A DNA stretch of 11,472 bases from Candidatus Caldarchaeum sp. (lineage in GTDB: Archaea; Thermoproteota; Nitrososphaeria_A; Caldarchaeales; Caldarchaeaceae). The number at the start of each line of letters is the position of its first letter. Position 1 is the stretch's first letter. The position numbers were made by a program, and so were the translations under genes. Shown piece by piece: positions 1 to 6,699 of the stretch. The stretch covers positions 1-11,472 of the forward strand of contig JANWZT010000029.1 in NCBI GenBank assembly GCA_025054515.1, given 5' to 3'. The notes under the pieces are model-generated. The model did not search any database. It was not told where the DNA came from and saw nothing but the letters and a program-made list of their open reading frames with translations.

Positions 1-1
1 C

Positions 2-538
2 ATGCACGGCGTCAGAGAAAAGCTGGCTGAGATGCAGGCCGAAGCCGCGGGCCTGCCTTTGATGAAGGCCTACATCCCGCCCAACTGCAGCAACGAGGTC
101 TACGAGCAGGTGATGCATGATGTCTGCACAAGGCTGATGAAGCAGGGTGTGGAGGCGGTGGCTTTCGGCGACATCTTCCTCGAAGACGTGAGGAGATACA
201 GGGAGGTCAACATGAGCAGGGCTGGGATGAAATGTGTTTTTCCGCTTTGGGGAGCCGACACGTCCGAGCTGGCGACGGAGTTCATCGAAAAAGGCTTCAA
301 GGCGAAAGTCGTCGTCGTTGACCTGCAGAAGCTGCCCGAATCTTTCGTCGGAGCCGAGTTTGACAAAACTTTCCTCAAAAACCTTCCATCAACATGCGAC
401 CCATGCGGCGAAAACGGCGAGTTCCATACCTTTGTCTACGACGGCCCGTGTTTCAGCCGTCCGGTGAGGTTTAGGCTGGGGGAGAAGGTGGTGAAGGATG
501 GAAGGTTTTGTTTTGTGGATTTGCTGCCGGAATTTTAG
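2..538 (+). CDS. Dph6-type ATP-binding ligase (diphthine--ammonia ligase family), 5'-truncated by the window edge
   Basis: This is the C-terminal part of a DUF71/COG2102 adenine-nucleotide alpha-hydrolase-like protein. Dph6 performs the last step of diphthamide synthesis on elongation factor 2, an ATP-dependent amidation of diphthine in the cytoplasm. Visible family signatures are AVAFGDIFLEDVRRYRE (about residues 52-68 of the visible part), FPLWG before a Thr (about 81-87), and near the C-terminus CGENGEFHTFVYDGP followed by PVRF. The family is usually around 220 residues and starts with an SGGKDS-like P-loop. That motif is absent here and the frame is open to base 1, so the ATG at base 2 is probably internal and the gene starts outside the window. 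It ends in TAG, 49 nt before the PAC2-family gene. A DUF71 paralogue with another substrate cannot be excluded. Confidence 0.85.
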   Translation: MHGVREKLAEMQAEAAGLPLMKAYIPPNCSNEVYEQVMHDVCTRLMKQGVEAVAFGDIFLEDVRRYREVNMSRAGMKCVFPLWGADTSELATEFIEKGFKAKVVVVDLQKLPESFVGAEFDKTFLKNLPSTCDPCGENGEFHTFVYDGPCFSRPVRFRLGEKVVKDGRFCFVDLLPEF

Positions 539-553
539 GGAGGTGGGGACATG

Positions 554-561
554 CTTTTTAG
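554..561 (+). promoter_or_regulatory. TATA-like box for the PAC2-family gene
   Basis: CTTTTTAG ends 26 nt before the ATG at 588. That spacing puts the transcription start at or next to the start codon, so the mRNA would be leaderless. The same T-run-AG shape recurs upstream of STT3 (minus strand) and of the gene at 10685. The only Shine-Dalgarno-like sequence before the ATG is a weak GGCGG touching it. The box lies 16 nt after the stop of the Dph6-like gene, so the T-run could also help end that transcript. Confidence 0.45.
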
Positions 562-587
562 CGACCTTATGAACGGTAACGGCGGAA

Positions 588-1352
588 ATGGTTCTCGAAA
601 CAAGGATAAACCTCGTCGACAGCCCGGACATCGACGGAGCGGTTTTCATAGAGGGGTCGCCGACGGTCGGGGCCGCAGGAATTCTCGCTGTCAACTACCT
701 CCGGGAAGTCTTCAACGCCAAACTCGTTGGCGAAATAGTTTCTCCGCATTTTCCGCAGATAAGCATCATCGACGACAACGGAATCGCTTCAAGGCCCAAG
801 CTCGAGCTTTATCTCGTCAAGGCGAAAGACCTTAAGCTGCTGCTCCTCAGCAGGGCCTTCCCCGTCGAAGGAAACGAAGGAAGCTACGAAGTCGCGTCAA
901 AACTCTACCAGTTCCTCATCGAACACAAAGTCAAAGAATACATCGTTCTCGCCAGCGGCCGAATAACAGGCGAAGGAAGCGTCTTCGTATCGACCACCAA
1001 CCTCGACCAGTCGAAAACACTTCTCGACGCCGGCGCAAAACGTTCGCCATCTCTGGAAAACCTTCCCGTCGACAGGACCAGCGGGTTTTTGATGCTTTTC
1101 TTCGCGAGGGACAACAGAAAGGTTTCTATGCTTTTCAGCGACACGTCATCATACATGCCCGACCACGTGGCCGCGAAGAAGCTTCTCGAAGTTGTTTCAC
1201 GGTATCTCGGCTTCGAGATGGATTACACGGCGGTCGACAGGGAGATCGAGCGACAGAGCAGGGCGGTGCAGGAGCTTGAACAGCTCGGGTTCACGGGATC
1301 TCCAGTGCCGGGTGAAGAAAGGCCTTCGAAGGAGCCGTTCTACATCGGATGA
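588..1352 (+). CDS. PAC2-family protein (proteasome-assembly-chaperone-like, COG2047/COG1938 type)
   Basis: A 254-residue soluble protein matching the archaeal PAC2 family (PF09754), whose eukaryotic relatives help assemble the 20S proteasome. The archaeal members have no settled function and are sometimes labelled ATP-grasp-like. Visible family features are the N-terminal phosphate-loop-like GSPTVGAAGILAVNYLRE (about residues 23-40), then VGEIVSPHFPQ and a DDNG turn (about 47-65). A central strand EYIVLASGR follows, then the GEGSVFVSTTN segment (about 126-136) and the FSDTSSYMPDHVAAKKLLEV helix (about 183-202). A charged, probably helical stretch follows at about 215-235 (VDREIERQSRAVQELEQL). 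There is no signal peptide or membrane segment. The ATG at 588 sits 26 nt after a TATA-like box, supporting this start. It converges on the DUF350 gene with only 14 bp between stop codons. Confidence 0.85.
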   Translation: MVLETRINLVDSPDIDGAVFIEGSPTVGAAGILAVNYLREVFNAKLVGEIVSPHFPQISIIDDNGIASRPKLELYLVKAKDLKLLLLSRAFPVEGNEGSYEVASKLYQFLIEHKVKEYIVLASGRITGEGSVFVSTTNLDQSKTLLDAGAKRSPSLENLPVDRTSGFLMLFFARDNRKVSMLFSDTSSYMPDHVAAKKLLEVVSRYLGFEMDYTAVDREIERQSRAVQELEQLGFTGSPVPGEERPSKEPFYIG

Positions 1353-1375
1353 AAAATTTGGGATGTTTATCCCAG
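1352..1375 (-). terminator. Hairpin plus T-tract between convergent genes
   Basis: The perfect inverted repeat GGGAT-GTTT-ATCCC (1360-1373) can extend by a T-A and a G-T pair to 1358/1375. On the minus strand it is followed by AAATTTTTC, giving the hairpin-then-U-tract form of an intrinsic terminator for the DUF350 gene, whose TAA stop lies inside the loop. In the plus direction the hairpin lies just after the PAC2 stop but lacks a following T-run. The stem is short (5-7 bp), and archaeal termination needs mainly the T-tract. Confidence 0.45.
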
Positions 1376-1918
1376 CAGCGTTCTGATCGCTGACGCAATC
1401 GGCTCCGAAAGGAAGGAAACTCCTTGGCTGATGACCAGCGAAATCGCCACGAAGGTTCCGAAAAGCACAAGAGCGACGGCGAGGTTGCCGTTCTTCAGCT
1501 CGTCTTGGATGTTGAATTTTTCGATCTCGACCTTGGGTAGTTTGGACGCTGCTTTGACGAGCCAGCTGTAAACCCTGTTCTGGGCCCACGTTATCACGAC
1601 GATGGCCAGCGGAAGACCGATGAAAAGCTGGACAAGCCCTCCTATGAGGGCTGGTAGGTTGAAGGCGCCGGGAACCACGGCCTTGCTCACGCCAGAAACC
1701 GCTTGACCCACGACGTTGCCCACGGCTATCAGAATCCCAGCCACGTAGACGCCGACAGCCAGATTCCTCTTCCGCAGCTCCTCGAACTCGTTGATGTCCT
1801 TCGTAGACCTGTTGAGGATGTTGATGGCCACGGTTATGCTGAACAAGGCCAAGGCGACACCGAACACCAGCTGCACGAGAGCAATCGCTATGTCGAAGAT
1901 AGCCGTCACTAACGACAT
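1367..1918 (-). CDS. Membrane protein with two DUF350 repeats
   Basis: A 183-residue integral membrane protein with four predicted helices at about residues 7-34, 52-74, 88-112 and 144-165. It consists of two homologous halves. Each carries the DUF350 signature, a charged ELRK/ELKN entry followed by NLAV, a small-residue-rich helix and a Gly (47-70 and 140-163). DUF350 proteins are small inner-membrane proteins of unknown role, found in bacteria as single or duplicated units. A short hydrophilic linker (about 121-143, SKLPKVEIEKFN) joins the halves. The ATG at 1918 lies 23 nt after an ATAAATAA box on the minus strand, so it is probably transcribed separately as a leaderless mRNA although it lies only 37 bp after the 756-aa surface protein. 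Function unknown. Confidence 0.8.
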   Translation of the reverse strand: MSLVTAIFDIAIALVQLVFGVALALFSITVAINILNRSTKDINEFEELRKRNLAVGVYVAGILIAVGNVVGQAVSGVSKAVVPGAFNLPALIGGLVQLFIGLPLAIVVITWAQNRVYSWLVKAASKLPKVEIEKFNIQDELKNGNLAVALVLFGTFVAISLVISQGVSFLSEPIASAIRTLLG

Positions 1919-1941
1919 GGCGGAGAAAGGTGGTTGAGATG

Positions 1942-1949
1942 TTATTTAT
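1942..1949 (-). promoter_or_regulatory. TATA box for the DUF350 gene
   Basis: On the minus strand ATAAATAA ends 23 nt before the ATG at 1918, the position expected for a leaderless archaeal transcript. The intervening sequence (CATCTCAACCACCTTTCTCC on the minus strand) has no Shine-Dalgarno match. The box lies in the 37-bp gap after the stop of the 756-aa surface-protein gene. Confidence 0.55.
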
Positions 1950-1955
1950 GTGTTT

Positions 1956-4226
1956 TCAGCGGCCGACGCGTATCACGGCTCCCACATATTGTTTCGTCAG
2001 GCTTTTGACGTAGTAGATTCCCGGCTCCGTGAACTTATGCTTCCATTTTTTGCCCGGCTTGATTTCATCGGATTCGAAATGATGCTCTCCGGGGGCTTGG
2101 TTGGAGGCGATGAGATGAGGTACGTCGTCTTCGTTGACGAATTCGACGACGGTGTTCCTCCTTATGTTGAGGATGCAGGGTTTTGCGAAAGCGTCTTCGA
2201 AGACTGGGTTATCACCCGGTTTCCAGCCGAACGGAGGAGCATTCACCTTGTTTATTACGATGCGGTGTCTGCCTCGGCTCATGAGGACCGCGGCGAACGG
2301 AATAGGCAGAAGAAAGAAAGGCAGGTAAAACCACGGCGGTAACGCAGTCCAATCCACTTCTCCAGCTAAAGTGGTGGTCGAAACCACGGTGGTGGTGCGG
2401 TTTGCCAAAACCGTGGATGTTAGCCCTACAGCTGGTACGGCGCGGGGCCCGTCGAAGGTAAAGGTCTTGATGAATTGGACCATGGTTGTTGAAGCGACGG
2501 AAACAGTTTCCGTCACGCCGATTGCCGTTCTCTCGGTAACGGTTGTGTAGGCAGTGGTGGCGAGTTCTACGAGACGTGTGGTGTAGCTTGTTGAATAGGT
2601 GTATTCGGTTACGTACTGTGTCTCTGTCGAAAAGGAGGTTATTGTGTTGGTTGTTGTTGCTGTGGATGTTGTGTACCGTGTCGTGGTTGTTGTTATCTGC
2701 GTTGTCGTCGCGGTCGTCGACGTTACTTGGACCGTGGACGTCGCTGTCGTCGTGGTTTCAAGTATCAAAGCGCCCGGGCAGAATATTCCGTAAAAAGCAT
2801 AGCTTTGATCGTCTATGTTGATGTCGAAGACCGGGTTCCAGCTGTTCAAAGATGGTTCGTCGTCCCTTTCTTCAAGGACTTGGTCTAATAGCGTTGCTGT
2901 TCCGCGTTGACTCCATGTAGGCAAAGTGAGGTTGAAGTTGTTCAGAAACACGTATTCGAGCCTGTAGTAACTTGAGGCCCCGGCTAAGTAGGCGCAGTCA
3001 AGGTAGGCGTCAACTCCAAATAATTGCACGGGATATGAGGGGCTTGGCTGTGCCTGAATCTTGAAGGCCAGAAGGCCTTCGCCGTTAGCGCGGTTGATTG
3101 TCAGCAATAAACCATGCGGAATCAGCGGTTCCTGACGATCTCCGAAATAAGTATTGGTGGTAAACCCGCCCACGAAAAGATACTTTGACGAAACAGCCGC
3201 TGACACCGCGTAAGCGAACCGCTCTACCACATGTTGCGGCTCTGTGTCTGGATTTGTGTCTGTGTATGGATGGAAAAGCCAGTAAGTCTGCGTCCACAGG
3301 TTGTTCATCATGCGGTCGAATTTGGAGACAACGATTGCGTTGCTCGCCATATTCTTTTGGAACGTCTGGACTACGTAGATGTCGTTGTTTTCGTCGACAA
3401 TAATCTCTAGTCCAAGATAATATTCTTCGATGGGCTGGAGCAGAGTGGTGTTTCGCACCAGTAGGTCCGATTTATCCAGCTCGAGGACGAAAACCCTTTG
3501 CCCATCTAGCATAGAGTTGACACGATATTCCGTAAGGCCCGCGACGTAGACGCTTCTGTCTCCTAGTGCGATGGAGGCCCCGAAATCCCGTCCGGCGGTC
3601 AAATTGTAAAACCTATGACCTAGATATTGTAAGTGGTGGTCAAGCTTCAAAACGAGGAAATCCAAATTTCCGAATACGAAATACCCGACCAGCAGGTATA
3701 CGCCTGTTTGGTCGACTGCTAAATCGATTCCTTCGCCGGTAAATATGGTGACTAAGGACACTTCTTCGAAATCTGTTACGTCGAAAGTGTAGAGGCCGGT
3801 GAGCGAGCAGTCGGACTTGGTGAAGACTGCGACGAAAACCGCTAACGCGCCCAACCTATGTGTCCAGTAATGCCCTGCCACGAAAACATGGGTCTGGTTC
3901 ACTTCCACCGATGAAGCTAAACCCTGCACAAATACGCGCTCTGGGTCAACTGGAAACTCAAGATAGGTGCTGCATCTGTGGGTTTGGTCGAGTTTAAGGA
4001 CTGTCAAAGAAGACTGCGGCCGGCCCCATTCATCTGAAAATGTAAAGCCGACCATGTAAATGCCTTGGTCGTCCACTTCGATGTCATAAGCGCTATCGAA
4101 GAACTGTGAACCAAAGGTTCTCAATAGCCCGTATGCAGGGTCTGCGGGAACGGGAACAGACAACAACAAGAAAATCGTCGCAAACGAGACGGCGAAAGCC
4201 CGAACCCAAGAAGAACCTGATACCAC
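1956..4226 (-). CDS. Surface protein: seven-blade propeller, Thr-rich stalk, membrane anchor, cupredoxin-like tail (756 aa)
   Basis: Secreted and membrane-anchored protein of unknown function. In order: signal peptide (1 to about 29, ending near VPVPADPAYG); seven degenerate beta-propeller blades resembling SBBP repeats (about 30-425), each with a D-x-x-x-x-hYhVGG-like strand core; Cys85, Cys140, Cys411 and Cys483, matching the two paralogues; Thr-rich stalk 491-581; membrane segment about 629-649 with five prolines (LPPWFYLPFFLLPIPF); basic SRGRHR; C-terminal domain about 656-756. That domain has plastocyanin-like VVEFVNEDDVPH (His704) and PGIYYVKSL motifs, but Lys741, Thr744 and Tyr747 occupy the Cys, His and Met ligand positions. 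Five N-x-S/T sequons lie before the anchor and none after it. The GTG start at 4226 follows AAGGTGGTG, an archaeal Shine-Dalgarno, 15 bp after the stop of the 786-aa paralogue. It is therefore probably co-transcribed with that gene. Confidence 0.8.
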   Translation of the reverse strand: MVSGSSWVRAFAVSFATIFLLLSVPVPADPAYGLLRTFGSQFFDSAYDIEVDDQGIYMVGFTFSDEWGRPQSSLTVLKLDQTHRCSTYLEFPVDPERVFVQGLASSVEVNQTHVFVAGHYWTHRLGALAVFVAVFTKSDCSLTGLYTFDVTDFEEVSLVTIFTGEGIDLAVDQTGVYLLVGYFVFGNLDFLVLKLDHHLQYLGHRFYNLTAGRDFGASIALGDRSVYVAGLTEYRVNSMLDGQRVFVLELDKSDLLVRNTTLLQPIEEYYLGLEIIVDENNDIYVVQTFQKNMASNAIVVSKFDRMMNNLWTQTYWLFHPYTDTNPDTEPQHVVERFAYAVSAAVSSKYLFVGGFTTNTYFGDRQEPLIPHGLLLTINRANGEGLLAFKIQAQPSPSYPVQLFGVDAYLDCAYLAGASSYYRLEYVFLNNFNLTLPTWSQRGTATLLDQVLEERDDEPSLNSWNPVFDINIDDQSYAFYGIFCPGALILETTTTATSTVQVTSTTATTTQITTTTTRYTTSTATTTNTITSFSTETQYVTEYTYSTSYTTRLVELATTAYTTVTERTAIGVTETVSVASTTMVQFIKTFTFDGPRAVPAVGLTSTVLANRTTTVVSTTTLAGEVDWTALPPWFYLPFFLLPIPFAAVLMSRGRHRIVINKVNAPPFGWKPGDNPVFEDAFAKPCILNIRRNTVVEFVNEDDVPHLIASNQAPGEHHFESDEIKPGKKWKHKFTEPGIYYVKSLTKQYVGAVIRVGR
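2484..2756 (-). repeat. Low-complexity Thr-codon tract (stalk of the 756-aa protein)
   Basis: This region encodes residues 491-581, dominated by Thr with Ser, Val, Tyr and Ala between. All four ACN codons are used, so it is not a simple trinucleotide expansion. The plus strand is strongly G+T-rich here. It probably forms an extended, possibly O-glycosylated stalk, but glycosylation is inferred from composition only. Confidence 0.7.
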
Positions 4227-4227
4227 G

Positions 4228-4244
4228 TTACACCACCTTCATCA
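4228..4244 (-). promoter_or_regulatory. Ribosome binding site overlapping the upstream stop
   Basis: On the minus strand the stop TGA of the 786-aa gene runs into TGAAGGTGGTG, followed by TAAC and the GTG start of the 756-aa gene. AGGTG matches the archaeal anti-Shine-Dalgarno complement GGAGGTGAT. This is the one gene in the window with no room for its own promoter, and it is the one with a clear internal-gene ribosome site. Together these support both the GTG start and a two-gene operon. Confidence 0.55.
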
Positions 4245-6602
4245 GCCGACCCGTATGATTCCGCCCACGTATTGCTTGGTCAAGCTTTTCACATAGTAGA
4301 CGCCGGGCTGGGTGAATTTGTGCCGTCGTTTTTTGCCGGGCTTGATTTCATCGGTCTGAAACAGATATTCCGCCGGGCCGTCGTATGCGGCAACCACGTG
4401 TGGTTCGTCGTCGTTATTAACGAATTCCACAACGCTGTTTTTCGGTATGTTGAGGACGGCGGGGGTGATGTATGTGTCGTCGACGACAGGTTGGTCGCCA
4501 AGCTTCCATCCCATCGGAACCGCGGTCGTTTTGTTTATGACGACGCGATGTCTCTTACCTCTGAAAAGGACGGCGAAGAGCGGAAGAGGCAACAACAGAA
4601 ACGGCGCGTAGAACCACGGAGGCAAACTCGTCCATTCAACCGGCTTCACGAAAGTAGCGGTAGATGTCGTGGTTGTGTTGCGGTACAGCGTGGTGGTGGA
4701 TACGACGGTCTCAGCAAACGGCAGGTGTTGGGCACGGTAGTCGATTGTGGTGACAACCTGCGAAATGGTGACGAAGCGTACGTCTGTAACCGTGGCCCTA
4801 CTCAGCTCAAACGCCGTAGTGACGGTTGTGCCTGTCACGGTCCTCGTGGCTGTCGTGTAGGAGGCCGAAAGCACAACGAATAGTTCCTCTATCCTGCGAA
4901 TCTGGGTTGTGGCTATGGTTGTGGTTTCCGTCGTGGTTCTCCAAGTGGTTGAAGTTATGTCTGTGGTTTGGGTGGTTGTGGCGGATATCGTCGTCGTCTG
5001 TGTTACGGTGTTTGTGGTGGAAGTGGTTACGGTCGTTATCGTAGCGCTTGGGCAGAACACGCCGTAGAAAGAATATCGGCGGACTTCGTTCGGCTGGTCG
5101 AAAGACGGAACCCAGCCATATTCTTTGTACCGGTCTTGCCGCGGTAAATGCGTAACACCGGTTTCTCGGGCTAAGCCACGGGCCTCTCGGTCCGGTAGGA
5201 CTTTGTGTAGGATGTTTTGGAGGACGTATTCGAGGCGATAGCTGTCGGAGCGTCCCGCGATGTAGGCGCAGCCCCGGTATGCGGTTAAGCCATGGACGAA
5301 GGTCTGACCTTTTGGGTTGTCGTACGGCTGAATTCTGAAGGTGAACAACGCGTTCCCAGATTTCTTGTCTATTGCGGACAGAAACCCGTTGTTGAAACTA
5401 AGGGCCGAGGCTGGAAAGAACTGGTTGCTGATGAAACCGCCGACGAAGATGTAAGGGCCTTCCAACGCCGCGGAAAGCGAATAGGAAAACGGATATTCAA
5501 ACAAGTCGGGCGGGAGACTTCCATCCTGAGAGGGGGGAAAGTCGTCACGCGTGTAAACGTTTTCCACAACGTATCCAGCAGACCAAACACGCTCAAAATT
5601 GCCCTCGCCCCTGTAACGATATTTATATATTTCCACAAGGTCATGCCGCGGTACAAACAAATCCGTCGTAACGATGTAGATGTCGTCATTTTCGTCGATT
5701 AAAACCCTGGTGCCTACGAAAAACTTCTCAGGCACCGGGTCTTCCTTCGACAACCCGAGAAAATCTTCAACCCTCAAAGAGTCTTTGCTGAGCCGCAAAA
5801 GGAATAATTCTCTCATATGTCCTCGATACAGCTCTATAAGGGTTGGTGTTTCAACCACTCCGCCGACGACGTAGACGGCGTCGGATGCGACCGCTATGGA
5901 TGTGGCAAAGTCAAACCAAGCGAACCCCTGTTTACCGCTCCTCTGCAGACCTTCGACATAAAAGCAGCCGTGGCTCACGTAGTTTAGATTAGAATCAAGT
6001 TTGATTACTAAGAAACAGCGGAGGTCGTTTTCAAAAATCGTTAAACCGGTCAAAACGTAGATGTTTGTTCTGTCGACGGCGGCGTCGACACCCCTACCGA
6101 AAAACCTCGGGTAAATGTCGACTATCCCGAGACCTGAGGGGTCTTCTGTGAGAAAATGCCGGTAAACTCCTGTCAGCCGACAGTTGTTTTTGTCGAAGGC
6201 TGCGACGAATAAGGCGGCGCCGTCTGTGAAAAGATAGTATCCGGAAACGATTAGATGGGTTGTGTTGTGTTCGAGGTCGACGGCCATTCCCCGTGACCTT
6301 CCATCCATAGGGAATTCGAGGTAGTTGGTGCATCGGAGCCTGTGGTCTGGTTCTAGAATGAGGATGTAGGGGTTGAAAGCGTCCACAGGGAATTTTCCAG
6401 AGGTGTCGTGTACATGTCTTGCCCCGACCATATAGATTCCGTTTTGGTCAACTTTGATGTCGTAAGCAGATTCGAACTGGACTTCTGGAGCAGTTTCGTG
6501 AAACGACCTAAGCAAACCATAAGCTGGAGACGCGTTCATACCGCCCAACGGCAGAACAAGCACCGCCAACAGCAGGCCGAAAAAAATCTTCCTTATCGTC
6601 AC
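4242..6602 (-). CDS. Surface protein: seven-blade propeller, Thr-rich stalk, membrane anchor, cupredoxin-like tail (786 aa)
   Basis: Tandem paralogue of the 756-aa protein, with the same architecture. Signal peptide 1 to about 25 (basic TIRK, then a Leu-rich core) is followed by PAYGLLR, identical in both paralogues. Seven propeller-like blades run to about 470. Cys91, Cys141, Cys445 and Cys517 align with those of the other two family members. Cys196 and Cys213 are extra and 17 residues apart, so a third disulfide is likely. The Thr-rich stalk is dense at 521-567 and diffuse to about 650. The Pro-rich anchor (about 660-680) shares WTxLPPWFY with its paralogue, then RGKRHR. The tail (about 687-786) has His735, but Lys772, Thr775 and Tyr778 where copper ligands should be. 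GTG start at 6602, 23-25 nt after a TATA-like box, so probably leaderless and first in the operon. Function unknown. Confidence 0.8.
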   Translation of the reverse strand: MTIRKIFFGLLLAVLVLPLGGMNASPAYGLLRSFHETAPEVQFESAYDIKVDQNGIYMVGARHVHDTSGKFPVDAFNPYILILEPDHRLRCTNYLEFPMDGRSRGMAVDLEHNTTHLIVSGYYLFTDGAALFVAAFDKNNCRLTGVYRHFLTEDPSGLGIVDIYPRFFGRGVDAAVDRTNIYVLTGLTIFENDLRCFLVIKLDSNLNYVSHGCFYVEGLQRSGKQGFAWFDFATSIAVASDAVYVVGGVVETPTLIELYRGHMRELFLLRLSKDSLRVEDFLGLSKEDPVPEKFFVGTRVLIDENDDIYIVTTDLFVPRHDLVEIYKYRYRGEGNFERVWSAGYVVENVYTRDDFPPSQDGSLPPDLFEYPFSYSLSAALEGPYIFVGGFISNQFFPASALSFNNGFLSAIDKKSGNALFTFRIQPYDNPKGQTFVHGLTAYRGCAYIAGRSDSYRLEYVLQNILHKVLPDREARGLARETGVTHLPRQDRYKEYGWVPSFDQPNEVRRYSFYGVFCPSATITTVTTSTTNTVTQTTTISATTTQTTDITSTTWRTTTETTTIATTQIRRIEELFVVLSASYTTATRTVTGTTVTTAFELSRATVTDVRFVTISQVVTTIDYRAQHLPFAETVVSTTTLYRNTTTTSTATFVKPVEWTSLPPWFYAPFLLLPLPLFAVLFRGKRHRVVINKTTAVPMGWKLGDQPVVDDTYITPAVLNIPKNSVVEFVNNDDEPHVVAAYDGPAEYLFQTDEIKPGKKRRHKFTQPGVYYVKSLTKQYVGGIIRVG
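4653..5042 (-). repeat. Low-complexity Thr-codon tract (stalk of the 786-aa protein)
   Basis: Encodes a dense Thr-rich segment (residues 521-567) and a diffuse one continuing to about 650. ACN codons are mixed. The arginine/glutamate patch RRIEEL interrupts it at 569-574, just before a hydrophobic patch and a YTT motif that recur in all three paralogues. The plus strand is G+T-rich. Confidence 0.65.
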
Positions 6603-6625
6603 TCCACCGCGACGGCCGTGGTTTT

Positions 6626-6637
6626 GGTAAAAAATTT
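6626..6637 (-). promoter_or_regulatory. TATA-like box for the tandem surface-protein operon
   Basis: On the minus strand AAATTTTTTACC ends 23 nt before the GTG at 6602, fitting a leaderless transcript. It lies in the 97-bp gap after STT3. The T6 run also follows a potential hairpin (6639-6658), so the same bases could end the STT3 transcript. Confidence 0.45.
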
Positions 6638-6658
6638 GTCCCCGGATGTTGGAGGGGA
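6629..6658 (-). terminator. Candidate terminator after STT3
   Basis: On the minus strand TCCCC and GGGGA (6654-6658 with 6639-6643) can pair around a 10-nt loop, followed four bases later by six T residues (6634-6629). The stem is only 5 bp, so the T-run is the stronger signal. It overlaps the promoter proposed for the next gene. Confidence 0.35.
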
Positions 6659-6699
6659 TATTTTTTAGGTATAGCCTTTAGAAGCCTCTGATATGAAGG

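Noticed and set aside
1950..2342. A 130-codon plus-strand open frame, with a similar one at 4272-4883.
   Set aside because: Both lie antisense to the cupredoxin-like ends of the two tandem surface proteins. Their mutual resemblance is explained by the homology of the sense strands. They have no promoter of their own and an implausible composition.
2484..2756. Possible simple-sequence (microsatellite) phase-variation tract.
   Set aside because: The Thr codons are mixed ACA/ACC/ACG/ACT with interspersed other residues. There is no long perfect unit repeat that could slip to change frame.
2543..2821. Val- or Leu/Trp-rich plus-strand open frames across the stalk regions.
   Set aside because: These are shadows of ACN-rich Thr codons read on the opposite strand, which gives poly-Val or Cys/Leu/Trp-like translations. 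They are not genes.
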